In this document: one piece after another, positions 1-7,070 of the stretch
Layout of the letters: each line of letters opens with the position of its first letter
Numbering within the stretch: the stretch's first letter is position 1
NCBI RefSeq assembly: GCF_946221155.1
Contig: NZ_CAMIAN010000041.1
Span: forward strand, 1-16,992
DNA: 16,992 nt
Origin: an uncultured Corynebacterium sp.
GTDB taxonomy: Bacteria; Actinomycetota; Actinomycetes; Mycobacteriales; Mycobacteriaceae
Direction: 5' to 3'
Notes under the pieces: model-generated
Told to the model about the DNA's origin: nothing
The model's database searches: none
Seen by the model: only the letters and a program-made list of their open reading frames with translations
Program-made: the position numbers and the translations under genes

Positions 1-16
1 GTGCGGGGCGGGGAAA

Positions 17-32
17 TGTCGGAAAAGTTGCA
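17..32 (+). repeat. Solo copy of TGTCGG terminal motif
   Basis: The 16-base string TGTCGGAAAAGTTGCA is identical to the ends of the element at 48-167 and lies 31 bases upstream of its left end in the same orientation. The same two-motif spacing recurs at the far end of the window (16870 and 16900). It could be a remnant of a nested insertion or a second transposase-binding site. Confidence 0.7.
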
Positions 33-47
33 GTTCTACGGCCTAGG

Positions 48-167
48 TGTCGGAAAAGTTGCAAAACTAAAATACCGGCCAACGACGGGTGAGCAATAAA
101 ACGTTCTGACCTGCAGGTTTTCCTAAATAGAAATGTCTTCCAATAACAAATTGCAACTTTTCCGACA
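48..167. mobile_element. MITE-like 120-bp element with 17-bp terminal inverted repeats
   Basis: TGTCGGAAAAGTTGCAA at 48-64 is matched exactly, inverted, at 151-167. The interior is AT-richer than the flanks, has a 10-bp palindrome ACCTGCAGGT (109-118) and holds no gene. The six bases just left of it are CCTAGG, which fits the NCTAGN target known for IS481-family elements, and the ends begin TGT as in that family. The right flank, TCTAAC, matches only partly, so there is no clean target duplication. I see a non-autonomous element; the IS481 link is inference. Confidence 0.55.
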
Positions 168-290
168 TCTAACCGCTCAGAGGGGTCGCAATGGCCGCTG
201 CCGGGGTGGGACACGTGTCGCCGGGGCGAGTGCCGGGCGCTGTCGGGCAGCATTGGGCCCTCCAGGGAGACCTGAAGACAGAGGAAATCA
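168..290. other. Intergenic, no gene seen
   Basis: GC-rich spacer between the inverted-repeat element and the greA terminator. I see no coding frame with a start and ribosome site, and no further repeat. Confidence 0.5.
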
Positions 291-318
291 AGAAAGGGCG
301 CCCGAAGGCGCCCTTCTC
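291..318 (-). terminator. greA Rho-independent terminator
   Basis: On the minus strand a 9-bp stem AAGGGCGCC / GGCGCCCTT closes on a TTCG tetraloop (stem arms 294-302 and 307-315) and is followed by TTCTTGATTT. It lies about 70 bases after the greA stop. UUCG-capped hairpins are a classic intrinsic terminator form. Confidence 0.85.
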
Positions 319-387
319 GATAAGTATCGGCCGCGATCAGCCGTCCAGCGCCAGCAAAGTAGTAATTGTGCCGCTAGCCGCCGGAAA

Positions 388-909
388 CTACTGATCCGCG
401 CGCGGAACGTCCAGATCCGGGTCGTAAGGCTCAGCGGAAACGATCGTCACGGATACGGTATCGCCAGTGGGGGTCTGGTATTCGCGAGTCTCGCCGACCT
501 TGGCGCCGACGATGGCCGCACCCAGCGGAGCATCGGTGGAGTAGGTCTCCAGGTCCGGGTTATAAGACTCCAGGCCGCGGGTACCGATCAGGAAGGTCTC
601 CTTATCGTCCTCGTCGCCGTCGTAGTAAACGTGGATCACGGAACCAACCAGTGCCACGCCGGACTCCTGCGGAGCCTCACCGATGGTGGCGTTATCCAGC
701 AGCTCCTCCAGGTAGGTGATGCGGGCTTCCTCCTGGCCCTGCTGCTCGCGCGCTGCGTGGTAGCCGCCGTTCTCCTTCAAGTCGCCCTCTTCGCGGCGCT
801 CGTTAATCTCGGCTGCTAGCACCGGACGGTTCTCCTTCAGAGCCGTCAGTTCTGCATTCAGTCGGTCGTAAGATTCCTGGGTCAGCCAGCGAGTCTGGTT
901 CTCGGCCAT
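388..909 (-). CDS. greA: Transcription elongation factor GreA
   Basis: 173-residue GreA, which binds the secondary channel of RNA polymerase and stimulates cleavage of backtracked transcripts. The N-terminal coiled coil (about 1-80) carries the acidic tip segment EEGDLKENGGYHAAREQQ, with Asp43 and Glu46 matching the catalytic D41/E44 of E. coli GreA. The C-terminal FKBP-like domain follows (about 85-165, with APLGAAIVGAKVGE). The start was chosen at MAENQTRW because GGGAGAA lies six bases upstream and the frame N-terminal to it is not GreA-like. Length is normal for actinobacteria. The gene is followed by a strong terminator and preceded by the co-oriented DUF4307 gene, as in M. tuberculosis Rv1080c-Rv1081c. 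Confidence 0.97.
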   Translation of the reverse strand: MAENQTRWLTQESYDRLNAELTALKENRPVLAAEINERREEGDLKENGGYHAAREQQGQEEARITYLEELLDNATIGEAPQESGVALVGSVIHVYYDGDEDDKETFLIGTRGLESYNPDLETYSTDAPLGAAIVGAKVGETREYQTPTGDTVSVTIVSAEPYDPDLDVPRADQ

Positions 910-985
910 TGGGTTCTCCCATCTTCGTTGAAGGTTGACGCGGTCTCTCACGTGGGCGTCAATAAATTATTAAGTAGGCGTGCAA

Positions 986-994
986 AGTGTAGCA
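986..994 (-). promoter_or_regulatory. Candidate greA promoter (extended -10)
   Basis: On the minus strand TGCTACACT matches an extended -10 (TGnTAnnnT). It would give a leader of about 70 bases before the greA start at 909. No clear -35 is visible. Read-through from the DUF4307 gene is the alternative. Confidence 0.35.
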
Positions 995-1043
995 CCTGGG
1001 CGCCAGGCTACCCGGGCTGCCCGGCCTAGTCGCGCGGGTTGGG

Positions 1044-1478
1044 TTAGTCGCGTGGGGCTAGGTGTGGCGGCAGCGTGGCGGAGCAACCGTAGGCTGTGGC
1101 TGCGTAGCCACGCTCGCGGGTGGGGATGTCCACCAGGAAGCGCTCTACTTCTTCTCCACCGCGGGGGATGACGAACTCGCGGCGCCCAACTTCGTTCTTG
1201 TCATAGTCCAGGGCTGTGACGATGCAATATGCGGGCTTGGACGGATCCTTGCGGGTGACGTCGATGCTCATGGTCATGCGCTCGTCCGAGACGATTTCGC
1301 CGCCGGACTCTTGAGCCGTGACATCCGCTTCCGAGTTGCGCATGAACTGCGAGACCGCATAAGCAAGCGTTGCTGCCAACACTACGGCCAGGATTACTAC
1401 AACGATTTTTCCGGAGAATTTCTGGTTGCGCGTTTCGCCGTAGCGCTCTTTTTGGATGCTCTTCTTCGCCGCGTTCAT
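1044..1478 (-). CDS. DUF4307 family membrane protein
   Basis: 144-residue protein of the actinobacterial DUF4307 family; function unknown. A short cytoplasmic, basic N-terminus (1-23) is followed by one membrane segment (about 24-44, GKIVVVILAVVLAATLAYAV) and an extracytoplasmic domain of about 100 residues containing a mixed beta pattern and two cysteines (in AYCIV and YGCSA). The -10-like TAGACT sits 9 bases before the ATG, so the leader is very short; AAAGG just before the ATG may add a weak ribosome site. It is divergent from mca and upstream of greA, the same position as Rv1081c. No enzymatic motif is visible. Confidence 0.85.
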   Translation of the reverse strand: MNAAKKSIQKERYGETRNQKFSGKIVVVILAVVLAATLAYAVSQFMRNSEADVTAQESGGEIVSDERMTMSIDVTRKDPSKPAYCIVTALDYDKNEVGRREFVIPRGGEEVERFLVDIPTRERGYAATAYGCSATLPPHLAPRD

Positions 1479-1487
1479 GATGCCTTT

Positions 1488-1493
1488 AGTCTA
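1488..1493 (-). promoter_or_regulatory. Candidate -10 of the DUF4307 gene
   Basis: TAGACT on the minus strand, 9 bases before the ATG at 1478, predicts a start point at or just before the codon. It lies back to back with the mca promoter in a 109-bp divergent region. Confidence 0.45.
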
Positions 1494-1550
1494 GCCCACC
1501 CTTCTATTATTGACGCCCACGTCCCCGGCCTGCGTGGACCGGTGGCTCTA

Positions 1551-1588
1551 TTGGGTAGGGGACGGCTGGGTAGTAGATTGTATTGGCG
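1551..1588 (+). promoter_or_regulatory. mca promoter, probably leaderless
   Basis: TTGGGT (1551-1556), a 17-base spacer and TAGATT (1574-1579) are followed eight bases later by the GTG start at 1588. There is no purine-rich ribosome site before the GTG, so the transcript probably begins at or within two bases of the start codon. Confidence 0.55.
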
Positions 1589-2496
1589 TGAGTGAAAAGA
1601 CTTCTTCCGAAGATACGCCGCGTTATCGCCTGCTGGCGATTCACGCACACCCGGACGACGAATCCAGCAAGGGTGCGGCCACGATGGCTCGGTATGTCGA
1701 TGAGGGCCACCGGGTGAAGGTTCTGACGTGCACCGGCGGTGAACGCGGAGACATCCTGAATCCGGAGATGCAGGAGCTGGCCGAGCAGGGCATTGGCGAG
1801 ATGATCGAGGTGCGTCGCGAGGAGATGGCTCAGGCGGCATCCATCTTGGGTGTGGAGCATGAGTGGCTGGGCTATGTGGATTCCGGTCTGCCGGAGGGCG
1901 ACCCGAAGCCGCCGTTGCCGGAGGGCTGCTTTGCGCTGGAGGATACTGAAGAGGTCACGCAAAAGGTCGTGCGAGTGGTGCGTGAATTCCGCCCGCACGT
2001 CATCATCACCTATGACGAGTACGGCGGTTACCCGCACCCGGATCACATCAAGGTGCATGCGGTTTCGGTCCGTGCCTGGGAGGCTGCGGGTGACCCGAAC
2101 TACCATCCGGAACTGGGCGAACCGTGGGAGGTAAAGAAGCTGTATTACACCCATGGGTTCATCCGCGAGCGCTTCGAAAACCTGGCCACCGCCATGTACG
2201 AGCGCGGCGCGCAGTTGCCGGAGCAGGTCCTGCAGCACTTGGAGATGTGGAGGCAGTTGCCGGATATTTTCTCCCGCGTGACTACCCGCGTGAATGTGGC
2301 CGACTGGTTTGAACGCCGTGACGATGCGCTGCGCGCCCACCGCACGCAAATTGACCCGAATGGTGCGTTCTTCTTGGCGGACATGGACTTGCAGCAGCAG
2401 GTGTGGCCGACCGAGGAGTTCGAGCTTGCACAGTCGCGTGTGCACAGCGAGCTGCCGGAGACGGAACTCTTCGCCGGGCTGGATTCAACGGAATAG
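1588..2496 (+). CDS. mca: Mycothiol S-conjugate amidase Mca
   Basis: 302-residue zinc amidase of the LmbE/PIG-L fold. It cleaves mycothiol S-conjugates of electrophiles and drugs to a mercapturic acid, which is exported, and GlcN-Ins, which is recycled. The metal site is visible as AHPDDE near the N-terminus (His21, Asp24) and HPDH (His153). Family blocks include GGERGDILNP, LGYVDSGLPEGD, EFRPHVIITYDEYGGYPHPDH, RDDALRAHRTQIDPNG and WPTEEFELA, which distinguish Mca from the paralogue MshB. The GTG at 1588 is preferred over the in-frame ATG at 1510 because similarity begins just after it and a -10 box lies at leaderless distance. The next gene follows after 95 bases. Its presence shows the organism makes mycothiol. 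Confidence 0.95.
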   Translation: MSEKTSSEDTPRYRLLAIHAHPDDESSKGAATMARYVDEGHRVKVLTCTGGERGDILNPEMQELAEQGIGEMIEVRREEMAQAASILGVEHEWLGYVDSGLPEGDPKPPLPEGCFALEDTEEVTQKVVRVVREFRPHVIITYDEYGGYPHPDHIKVHAVSVRAWEAAGDPNYHPELGEPWEVKKLYYTHGFIRERFENLATAMYERGAQLPEQVLQHLEMWRQLPDIFSRVTTRVNVADWFERRDDALRAHRTQIDPNGAFFLADMDLQQQVWPTEEFELAQSRVHSELPETELFAGLDSTE

Positions 2497-2500
2497 CGCA

Positions 2501-2524
2501 GCGCTGGATTGATCCACGCAGCGC
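2501..2524 (+). terminator. Weak hairpin after mca
   Basis: GCGCTG-GAT / ATC-CACG-CAGCGC can fold with a bulge directly after the mca stop, but no run of T follows. It could attenuate transcription between mca and the next gene; a full terminator is not supported. Confidence 0.25.
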
Positions 2525-2552
2525 AGGGTTTCCCCACAGGCGGGCGACAAAC

Positions 2553-2558
2553 TACAGT
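2553..2558 (+). promoter_or_regulatory. Candidate -10 for the small membrane protein-uppS pair
   Basis: TACAGT lies about 33 bases upstream of the ATG at 2592, giving a leader of roughly 26 bases that contains the AAGGAG ribosome site. No convincing -35 is present. Confidence 0.35.
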
Positions 2559-2591
2559 TAATGGGCAGATAATAAGAAGGAGTTTCCAGCG

Positions 2592-3011
2592 ATGAACACC
2601 GCCACCTGGATCATTGCGCAGGCAGAGCGCACCGGCCCGAAGGGCGCCGAGTTCGGAAAGGCCGCCCCCGTAGGCCTGTTCGTGATCGTTATCTTGCTGC
2701 TGGTAGTTCTGCTCATCGGCTTCGCCATGAACAAGCGCATCCGTCGCCTCGAACGCCGCCAGGCTTTCGCCGATGCACGTGGCATCGACCTGTTCGACAC
2801 GGAGAAGCTGGAAGCAGCGATGAAAGCCGAAGGGTTCGACGAGACCGCAGGCAAGCGCTCTATGTTTGCCCGAACTGAGGTTCCGCAGACCGATGAGCGT
2901 TTCTTGCCCTCCTCCGGCACGCTGACGGGCCCCGCTGCTATTGATGCTGAACGGGCTCGGGCTAAGGGCGTCAAGAAAGATGGCGAAGAACCCCCGAATC
3001 AGCATCAGTAG
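2592..3011 (+). CDS. Small single-span membrane protein (Rv1083 position)
   Basis: 139-residue protein of unknown function. The start is supported by AAGGAG 11 bases upstream. Residues 1-25 are polar, 26-46 form one hydrophobic helix (APVGLFVIVILLLVVLLIGF), and a basic stretch NKRIRRLERR directly after it favours a cytoplasmic C-terminus. The rest is charged and probably disordered, ending in a Lys/Glu/Pro-rich tail. It lies between mca and uppS, where M. tuberculosis has the small membrane protein Rv1083. The stop is 10 bases before the uppS start, so the two are probably co-transcribed. Homology was inferred from position and topology only. Confidence 0.8.
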   Translation: MNTATWIIAQAERTGPKGAEFGKAAPVGLFVIVILLLVVLLIGFAMNKRIRRLERRQAFADARGIDLFDTEKLEAAMKAEGFDETAGKRSMFARTEVPQTDERFLPSSGTLTGPAAIDAERARAKGVKKDGEEPPNQHQ

Positions 3012-3021
3012 GATCGACACT

Positions 3022-3792
3022 GTGAACCGCATCCCCCAGCTGCTATACCCAGCCTACGAGGCCAGTCTGGCGCGCTCGCTGCGCGATAAGCCACGGCCGA
3101 AGCACGTCGCCATCATGGCCGACGGAAACCGCCGCTGGGCGCGCGAGAACGGGTTCACTGATGTGTCGCACGGCCACCGCGTGGGTGCGAAGAAGATCGC
3201 AGAGATGTGCGGTTGGTGCGATGAGCTGGGGATTGAAACCGTCACGGTGTATCTGCTCAGCACCGAAAATTTGAAACGCTCCCCGGAGGAGCTGTCGTTG
3301 CTGTGCAGCATCATTGGTGATGTTGCTGAGGAGTTGGCGGATTCTGACGCCGGGTTCCAGCTACGCACCGTCGGCCACCTAGAACTACTGCCCGAACAGC
3401 TGCGCATTCGCCTGGAGGAGAATCAGGCCAAGACGGACGATCACACGGGCGTGCGTGTGAACGTGGCGGTGGGTTATGGCGGGCGCCAGGAGATCGTGGA
3501 TGCGGTGCAAACCCTGGTGGCTGAGCTGGCGGAGAAAGGGACGGCGCCGGAAGACATGGCGGAGGCAATCACCGCCGAGGCGCTCGGGGACCACATGTAC
3601 ACCTCGGGGCAGCCGGACCCGGATCTGGTGATTCGCACGTCAGGGGAGCAGCGCCTGTCAGGCTTTCTGCTGTGGCAGTCCGCGTATTCGGAGATCTGGT
3701 TTACCGATACTTATTGGCCAGCTTTCCGCCGCGTGGATTTCCTGCGCGCGCTGCGCGATTACTCGCAGCGGCACCGGCGCTTCGGGCTATAA
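3022..3792 (+). CDS. uppS: cis-isoprenyl diphosphate synthase (Rv1086-like)
   Basis: 256-residue cis-prenyltransferase that condenses isopentenyl diphosphate onto an allylic diphosphate for polyprenyl-phosphate carrier synthesis. Signature blocks are HVAIMADGNRRWA (catalytic Asp34), VTVYLLSTENLKRS, VAVGYGGRQEIVDA and the C-terminal RTSGEQRLSGF ... SEIWF block (205-227). By gene order it corresponds to Rv1086, which makes the short product Z,E-farnesyl diphosphate. A decaprenyl-type product cannot be excluded from sequence. The GTG at 3022 was preferred to the in-frame ATG at 2941 because it avoids a 70-base overlap with the gene before, has AGGA eight bases upstream and gives the family length. 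It is convergent with coaA, with only 35 bases between them. Confidence 0.93.
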   Translation: MNRIPQLLYPAYEASLARSLRDKPRPKHVAIMADGNRRWARENGFTDVSHGHRVGAKKIAEMCGWCDELGIETVTVYLLSTENLKRSPEELSLLCSIIGDVAEELADSDAGFQLRTVGHLELLPEQLRIRLEENQAKTDDHTGVRVNVAVGYGGRQEIVDAVQTLVAELAEKGTAPEDMAEAITAEALGDHMYTSGQPDPDLVIRTSGEQRLSGFLLWQSAYSEIWFTDTYWPAFRRVDFLRALRDYSQRHRRFGL

Positions 3793-3827
3793 GCGGACGA
3801 CTGGGAGCGAACGAAAGAGCGCGGGGA

Positions 3828-4745
3828 CTAGATCTTCCGCATCCGTACTTTTTGCACCAGATGGTCTGGGCCCTTACGCAAAACTAAAGAGGCACGCACG
3901 CGGGTGGGCAGGATGTTCTCCATGAGGTTGGGCAGGTTCACGGTCTGCCAAATCTCCCTGGCAACCACAGTGGCTTCTTCATCACTGAAGTCAGCGAAGT
4001 GGTGGAAGTGCGCCTTCGGGTCCTTAAACGCGGTGTTCTTTAGTCGCAGGAAGCGGTCGATGTACCAATCTTCGATGTCCTCGCGCCGGGCATCGACGTA
4101 GACGGAAAAGTCGAAGAGGTCGGAGACCATGAGGGTGGGGCCGGTCTGTAGAACGTTCAGCCCCTCGACGATGAGGATGTCCGGGCGGTCAACGGTGATG
4201 GTCTGATCCGGGATTCGGTCGTAGGCCTCGTGGGAGTACACCGGAGCCTGCACCTTCTGCGAGCCGGATTTCACCTTGGTGATGAACCGCAGCAGCTCTG
4301 CCTGGTCGTAGGACTCCGGGAAGCCCTTGCGGTGCATGAGCTTACGGCGCTCGAGCTCCGCGGTGGGCAGCAGGAAGCCGTCGGTGGTTACGAGGTCCAC
4401 CCGCGGGTTTGTCTCCCAGCGTTGCAGGAGAACCTGCAGCACGCGTGCGGTGGTGGACTTGCCGACGGCGACGGAGCCACAGACACCGATGATGTAGGGA
4501 ATCGGCGGCATGGCCTCGCCGAGGAACGTTTCGGTGGCGGCGTTGAGCCTGCGGTGGGCCTCGACGCGCAGGAATATCAGTCGGGACAGTGGCAGGTAGA
4601 CCTCGGAGACTTCTTCTAGGTCGATTTCGTCGCCGATGCCGCGGAGCTGTTCCAGTTCATCTTCTGTGAGGACCTGGGGCATCGACTTTCTTAAGGTGCG
4701 CCACTGAGTACGGTCCAGCTCAATGTAAGGGCTGGGGGAAGTCAT
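3828..4745 (-). CDS. coaA: Pantothenate kinase CoaA (type I)
   Basis: 305-residue type I pantothenate kinase, the first committed step of coenzyme A synthesis (pantothenate + ATP to 4'-phosphopantothenate). The P-loop GVCGSVAVGKST is at 87-98. VTTDGFLLP, RKGFPESYD, PVYSHEAYDRIP and DILIVEGLNVLQ are family blocks, and the C-terminal NILPTRVRASLVLRKGPDH matches actinobacterial CoaA. The start at 4745 (MTSPSPYIELDRTQW) was chosen over the upstream ATGs at 4826 and 4754 because similarity begins here and CACAAT lies seven bases before it, which fits a leaderless message. Divergent from glyA, as between Rv1092c and Rv1093. Confidence 0.96.
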   Translation of the reverse strand: MTSPSPYIELDRTQWRTLRKSMPQVLTEDELEQLRGIGDEIDLEEVSEVYLPLSRLIFLRVEAHRRLNAATETFLGEAMPPIPYIIGVCGSVAVGKSTTARVLQVLLQRWETNPRVDLVTTDGFLLPTAELERRKLMHRKGFPESYDQAELLRFITKVKSGSQKVQAPVYSHEAYDRIPDQTITVDRPDILIVEGLNVLQTGPTLMVSDLFDFSVYVDARREDIEDWYIDRFLRLKNTAFKDPKAHFHHFADFSDEEATVVAREIWQTVNLPNLMENILPTRVRASLVLRKGPDHLVQKVRMRKI

Positions 4746-4752
4746 AGCACCC

Positions 4753-4758
4753 ATTGTG
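4753..4758 (-). promoter_or_regulatory. Candidate leaderless -10 of coaA
   Basis: CACAAT on the minus strand ends seven bases before the ATG at 4745, and no ribosome site is visible. The first base departs from TANNNT, so confidence is modest. Confidence 0.35.
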
Positions 4759-4830
4759 CCCCGAAAATGAGGCAAGGTGAAATTGTGCGGGTTGGGTATG
4801 GGCTGGGTGTGGGACGTCACGGCCACTCGC

Positions 4831-4892
4831 TATGATGGTGGTGCAGATAAGCAACTGGTTTTATCTTTCTTAGATTCATCCACAATGGAAGG
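4831..4892 (+). promoter_or_regulatory. glyA promoter and leader
   Basis: TATGAT (4831-4836) is the best -10 match; a second candidate, TAGATT, is at 4871-4876. GGAAGG at 4887-4892 is the only ribosome-site candidate. Aligned to the anti-SD it sits better for the GTG at 4905 than for the TTG at 4896. No riboswitch fold is evident in the roughly 60-base leader. Confidence 0.45.
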
Positions 4893-4904
4893 CCTTTGGT
4901 AGAC

Positions 4905-6215
4905 GTGACTTCTCCGCAGAATTCGTCCACTCAGAACTCGCAACAGCACAACACTCCTCTGGCGGAGCTGGATCCCCAGGTCGCGGAAGCCATCGCAGGT
5001 GAGCTGCGCCGCCAGCGCACCACCCTGGAGATGATTGCCTCGGAGAACTTCGTGCCGCGCGCTGTGCTGCAGGCACAGGGCTCGGTACTTACTAACAAGT
5101 ACGCCGAGGGCTACCCGGGCCGCCGCTACTACGGCGGTTGCGAGCACGTGGACGTCATCGAGGACCTGGCCCGCGACCGCGCCAAGCAGGTCTTCGGTGC
5201 TGAGTTCGCTAACGTGCAGCCGCACGCCGGTGCACAGGCCAACGCAGCAGTCCTGATGTCCCTGGCTAACCCGGGCGACAAGATCATGGGTCTGTCCCTG
5301 GCACACGGTGGTCACCTGACCCACGGCATGCACCTCAACTTCTCCGGCAAGCTCTACGAGGTCGCCGCTTACGAGGTGGATCCGGAGACCTTCCGCCTGG
5401 ACATGGACAAGATCCGCGAGCAGGCCATTGCAGAGAAGCCGCAGGTACTGATCGCTGGCTGGTCCGCCTACCCGCGCCACCAGGACTTCGCAGCCTTCAA
5501 GTCCATCGCCGATGAGGTTGGCGCGAAGCTGTGGGTGGACATGGCACACTTCGCTGGCCTGGTTGCCGCGGATTTGCACCCGTCGCCAGTTCCACACGCC
5601 GACGTGGTTTCCACTACCGTGCACAAGACCCTGGGTGGCCCGCGCTCCGGCATGATCTTGGCTAAGCAGGAGTACGCGAAGAAGCTGAACTCCTCCGTAT
5701 TCCCGGGCCAGCAGGGTGGCCCGCTGATGCACGCCGTCGCCGCTAAGGCTGTGGCCATGAAGGTGGCACAGACCGACGAGTTCCGCGATCGTCAGCAGCG
5801 CACCCTCGAGGGCGCGAAGATCCTGGCGGAGCGCCTGAATGCCCAGGACACGAAGGACGCTGGAGTACAGGTGCTCACCGGTGGCACCGACGTGCACCTG
5901 GTGCTGGTTGACCTGCGCAACTCTCAGCTGGACGGCCAGCAGGGCGAAGACCTGCTGCACGAGGTTGGTATCACCGTTAACCGCAATGCCGTGCCCTTCG
6001 ACCCGCGTCCGCCGATGGTCACCTCCGGCCTGCGCATCGGTACCTCCGCCCTGGCTTCCCGCGGCCTGGATACCGAGGCCTTCACCGAGGTCGCGGATGT
6101 CATCGGTACTGCTCTGGCTGGCAACGCGGACATTGCTGCGCTGCGCGCCCGTGTGGACAAGATCGCCGAGGACTTCCCGCTGTACGAAGGCTTGGAAGAC
6201 TGGAAGCTGGTCTAA
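4905..6215 (+). CDS. glyA: Serine hydroxymethyltransferase
   Basis: PLP enzyme converting serine + tetrahydrofolate to glycine + 5,10-methylene-tetrahydrofolate, the main one-carbon source. About 436 residues from the GTG at 4905; the in-frame TTG at 4896 would add three. Family blocks in order are TLEMIASENFVPRAVLQAQG, YAEGYPGRRYYGG, HAGAQANAAVL, LAHGGHLTHG, DMAHFAGLVA and STTVHKTLGGPRSG, whose lysine (241 from GTG) binds PLP. NRNAVPFDPRPP and SGLRIGT lie in the C-terminal half. Codon use is strongly biased to C/G-ending codons, typical of a highly expressed gene. Divergent from coaA; a short hairpin and a 14-bp tandem repeat follow the stop. Confidence 0.97.
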   Translation: MTSPQNSSTQNSQQHNTPLAELDPQVAEAIAGELRRQRTTLEMIASENFVPRAVLQAQGSVLTNKYAEGYPGRRYYGGCEHVDVIEDLARDRAKQVFGAEFANVQPHAGAQANAAVLMSLANPGDKIMGLSLAHGGHLTHGMHLNFSGKLYEVAAYEVDPETFRLDMDKIREQAIAEKPQVLIAGWSAYPRHQDFAAFKSIADEVGAKLWVDMAHFAGLVAADLHPSPVPHADVVSTTVHKTLGGPRSGMILAKQEYAKKLNSSVFPGQQGGPLMHAVAAKAVAMKVAQTDEFRDRQQRTLEGAKILAERLNAQDTKDAGVQVLTGGTDVHLVLVDLRNSQLDGQQGEDLLHEVGITVNRNAVPFDPRPPMVTSGLRIGTSALASRGLDTEAFTEVADVIGTALAGNADIAALRARVDKIAEDFPLYEGLEDWKLV

Positions 6216-6217
6216 GA

Positions 6218-6244
6218 AGTCAAGCGGCTTCACCGCAAGCGACT
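6218..6244 (+). other. Hairpin after glyA without T-tract
   Basis: AGTC (6218-6221) pairs with GACT (6241-6244), and GCGG (6224-6227) with CCGC (6233-6236), around a CTTCA loop. No uridine run follows, so it is a possible 3'-end stabiliser or weak pause rather than a clear terminator. Confidence 0.35.
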
Positions 6245-6278
6245 CTGGGTAAGCAGCTCTGAGTAAGCGTCTCTGGGG
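6237..6278 (+). repeat. Three tandem imperfect 14-bp repeats
   Basis: Units AAGCGACTCTGGGT, AAGCAGCTCTGAGT and AAGCGTCTCTGGGG follow one another without gaps between glyA and pncA. All share AAGC and CTCTGRG. The AAGC phase also matches the bases just upstream, so the array may have grown by slippage. No coding role is evident. Confidence 0.75.
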
Positions 6279-6309
6279 CAAGTGGCTAGGAGAGTAGGGG
6301 TTTAGCACT

Positions 6310-6948
6310 ATGGTCAGCACGCAGGCGAGGGATGCCATCATCGTCGTCGACGTTCAGAACGACTTCGTCGATGGCGCCCTGGGCACCGACCGGGGCCTAG
6401 AAGTGGCAAGGGGGATCAACGCCTGGCTGGATGGCCTGGTGCATGCCGAGGGTGAGAATACCGAAGCAGACGACGGTTCTTCCGTTGTTTCCCGCCCGCT
6501 CATCGTCGGTACAAAGGACTGGCACATTAGGCCCGAAGGCCACTTCGCGCCTGAGGGGGAGGAGCCAGATTACAAGGACACTTGGCCTGTGCACTGCGTA
6601 GCTGACACCCACGGCGCACAAGTCTGTGCTGAACTAAACCCCGAATTGGTGGACGTCTGGTTCCATAAGGGCGAATACACAGCTGCCTACTCTGGCTTCG
6701 AAGGCCACCTCGCGGGCGAGGAGCAGACTCTACAGCAGTGGTTAAACGCTCACGAAGTAGAAAACCTTACGGTCGTGGGCATCGCCACGGACTTCTGCGT
6801 ACGCGCTACAGCCGAAGACGCGCTCCAGGCTGGATTTGGTGTGACGGTTATCGAGGATCTGTGCGCCGCGGTGAGCGAAGACGGCGCTACTCTGGCTCTG
6901 GACGCCCTCAGGGCTGCCGGTGCGGAGGTTATCGGCCAACCCCGCTAG
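6310..6948 (+). CDS. pncA: Nicotinamidase / pyrazinamidase (isochorismatase-like)
   Basis: 212-residue cysteine amidohydrolase that deamidates nicotinamide to nicotinate for NAD salvage. Enzymes of this family also activate pyrazinamide. The catalytic triad is visible as Asp14 (VVDVQNDF), Lys120 (FHKGEYTAAYSGF) and Cys163 (ATDFCVRAT). The metal ligands are Asp70, His72 and His78 (TKDWHIRPEGHF), plus His95 (WPVHC). It is longer than the 186-residue M. tuberculosis enzyme because of an acidic insert at about 45-62 (GENTEADDGSSVV). GGAG and AGGGG purine stretches precede the ATG. It stands alone between glyA and the hydratase-family gene. The active-site set is complete, so the enzyme should be functional. 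Confidence 0.93.
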   Translation: MVSTQARDAIIVVDVQNDFVDGALGTDRGLEVARGINAWLDGLVHAEGENTEADDGSSVVSRPLIVGTKDWHIRPEGHFAPEGEEPDYKDTWPVHCVADTHGAQVCAELNPELVDVWFHKGEYTAAYSGFEGHLAGEEQTLQQWLNAHEVENLTVVGIATDFCVRATAEDALQAGFGVTVIEDLCAAVSEDGATLALDALRAAGAEVIGQPR

Positions 6949-7057
6949 CCATCCCCGCGCTAGCGGGTACATAAGAGGGCGATGGCGAAGGGGCGTCACT
7001 AAACAAGAAACCGCGACAGCATCTGCCCAAAGCACAGCTTTACGCAGCCGCTCCACG

Positions 7058-7063
7058 TAGCGT
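7058..7063 (+). promoter_or_regulatory. Candidate leaderless -10 of the hydratase-family gene
   Basis: TAGCGT (TANNNT) ends seven bases before the ATG at 7071 and there is no ribosome site. No clear -35 is seen. Confidence 0.35.
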
Positions 7064-7070
7064 ATCCAGT

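Noticed and set aside
133..819. 228-codon plus-strand frame beginning inside the MITE-like element
   Set aside because: It runs antisense through most of greA and its sequence is Arg/Gly-rich low complexity.
2941..3021. Upstream ATG start for uppS
   Set aside because: It would overlap the preceding gene by 71 bases and add residues with no family similarity. The GTG at 3022 has a ribosome site and gives the normal length.
4885..4902. Five-codon mini-ORF (MEGLW) overlapping the glyA leader as a possible attenuator
   Set aside because: No ribosome site of its own, no terminator/antiterminator fold and no run of regulatory codons such as Gly or Ser.
4746..4904. Riboswitch upstream of glyA or coaA
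   Set aside because: The leaders are too short and lack the paired motifs of glycine, SAM or THF riboswitches.
4830..6341. 503-codon open frame on the minus strand opposite glyA
   Set aside because: It is antisense to an unmistakable glyA with strong G/C third-position bias, which leaves the opposite frame open. The translation has no recognisable domain.
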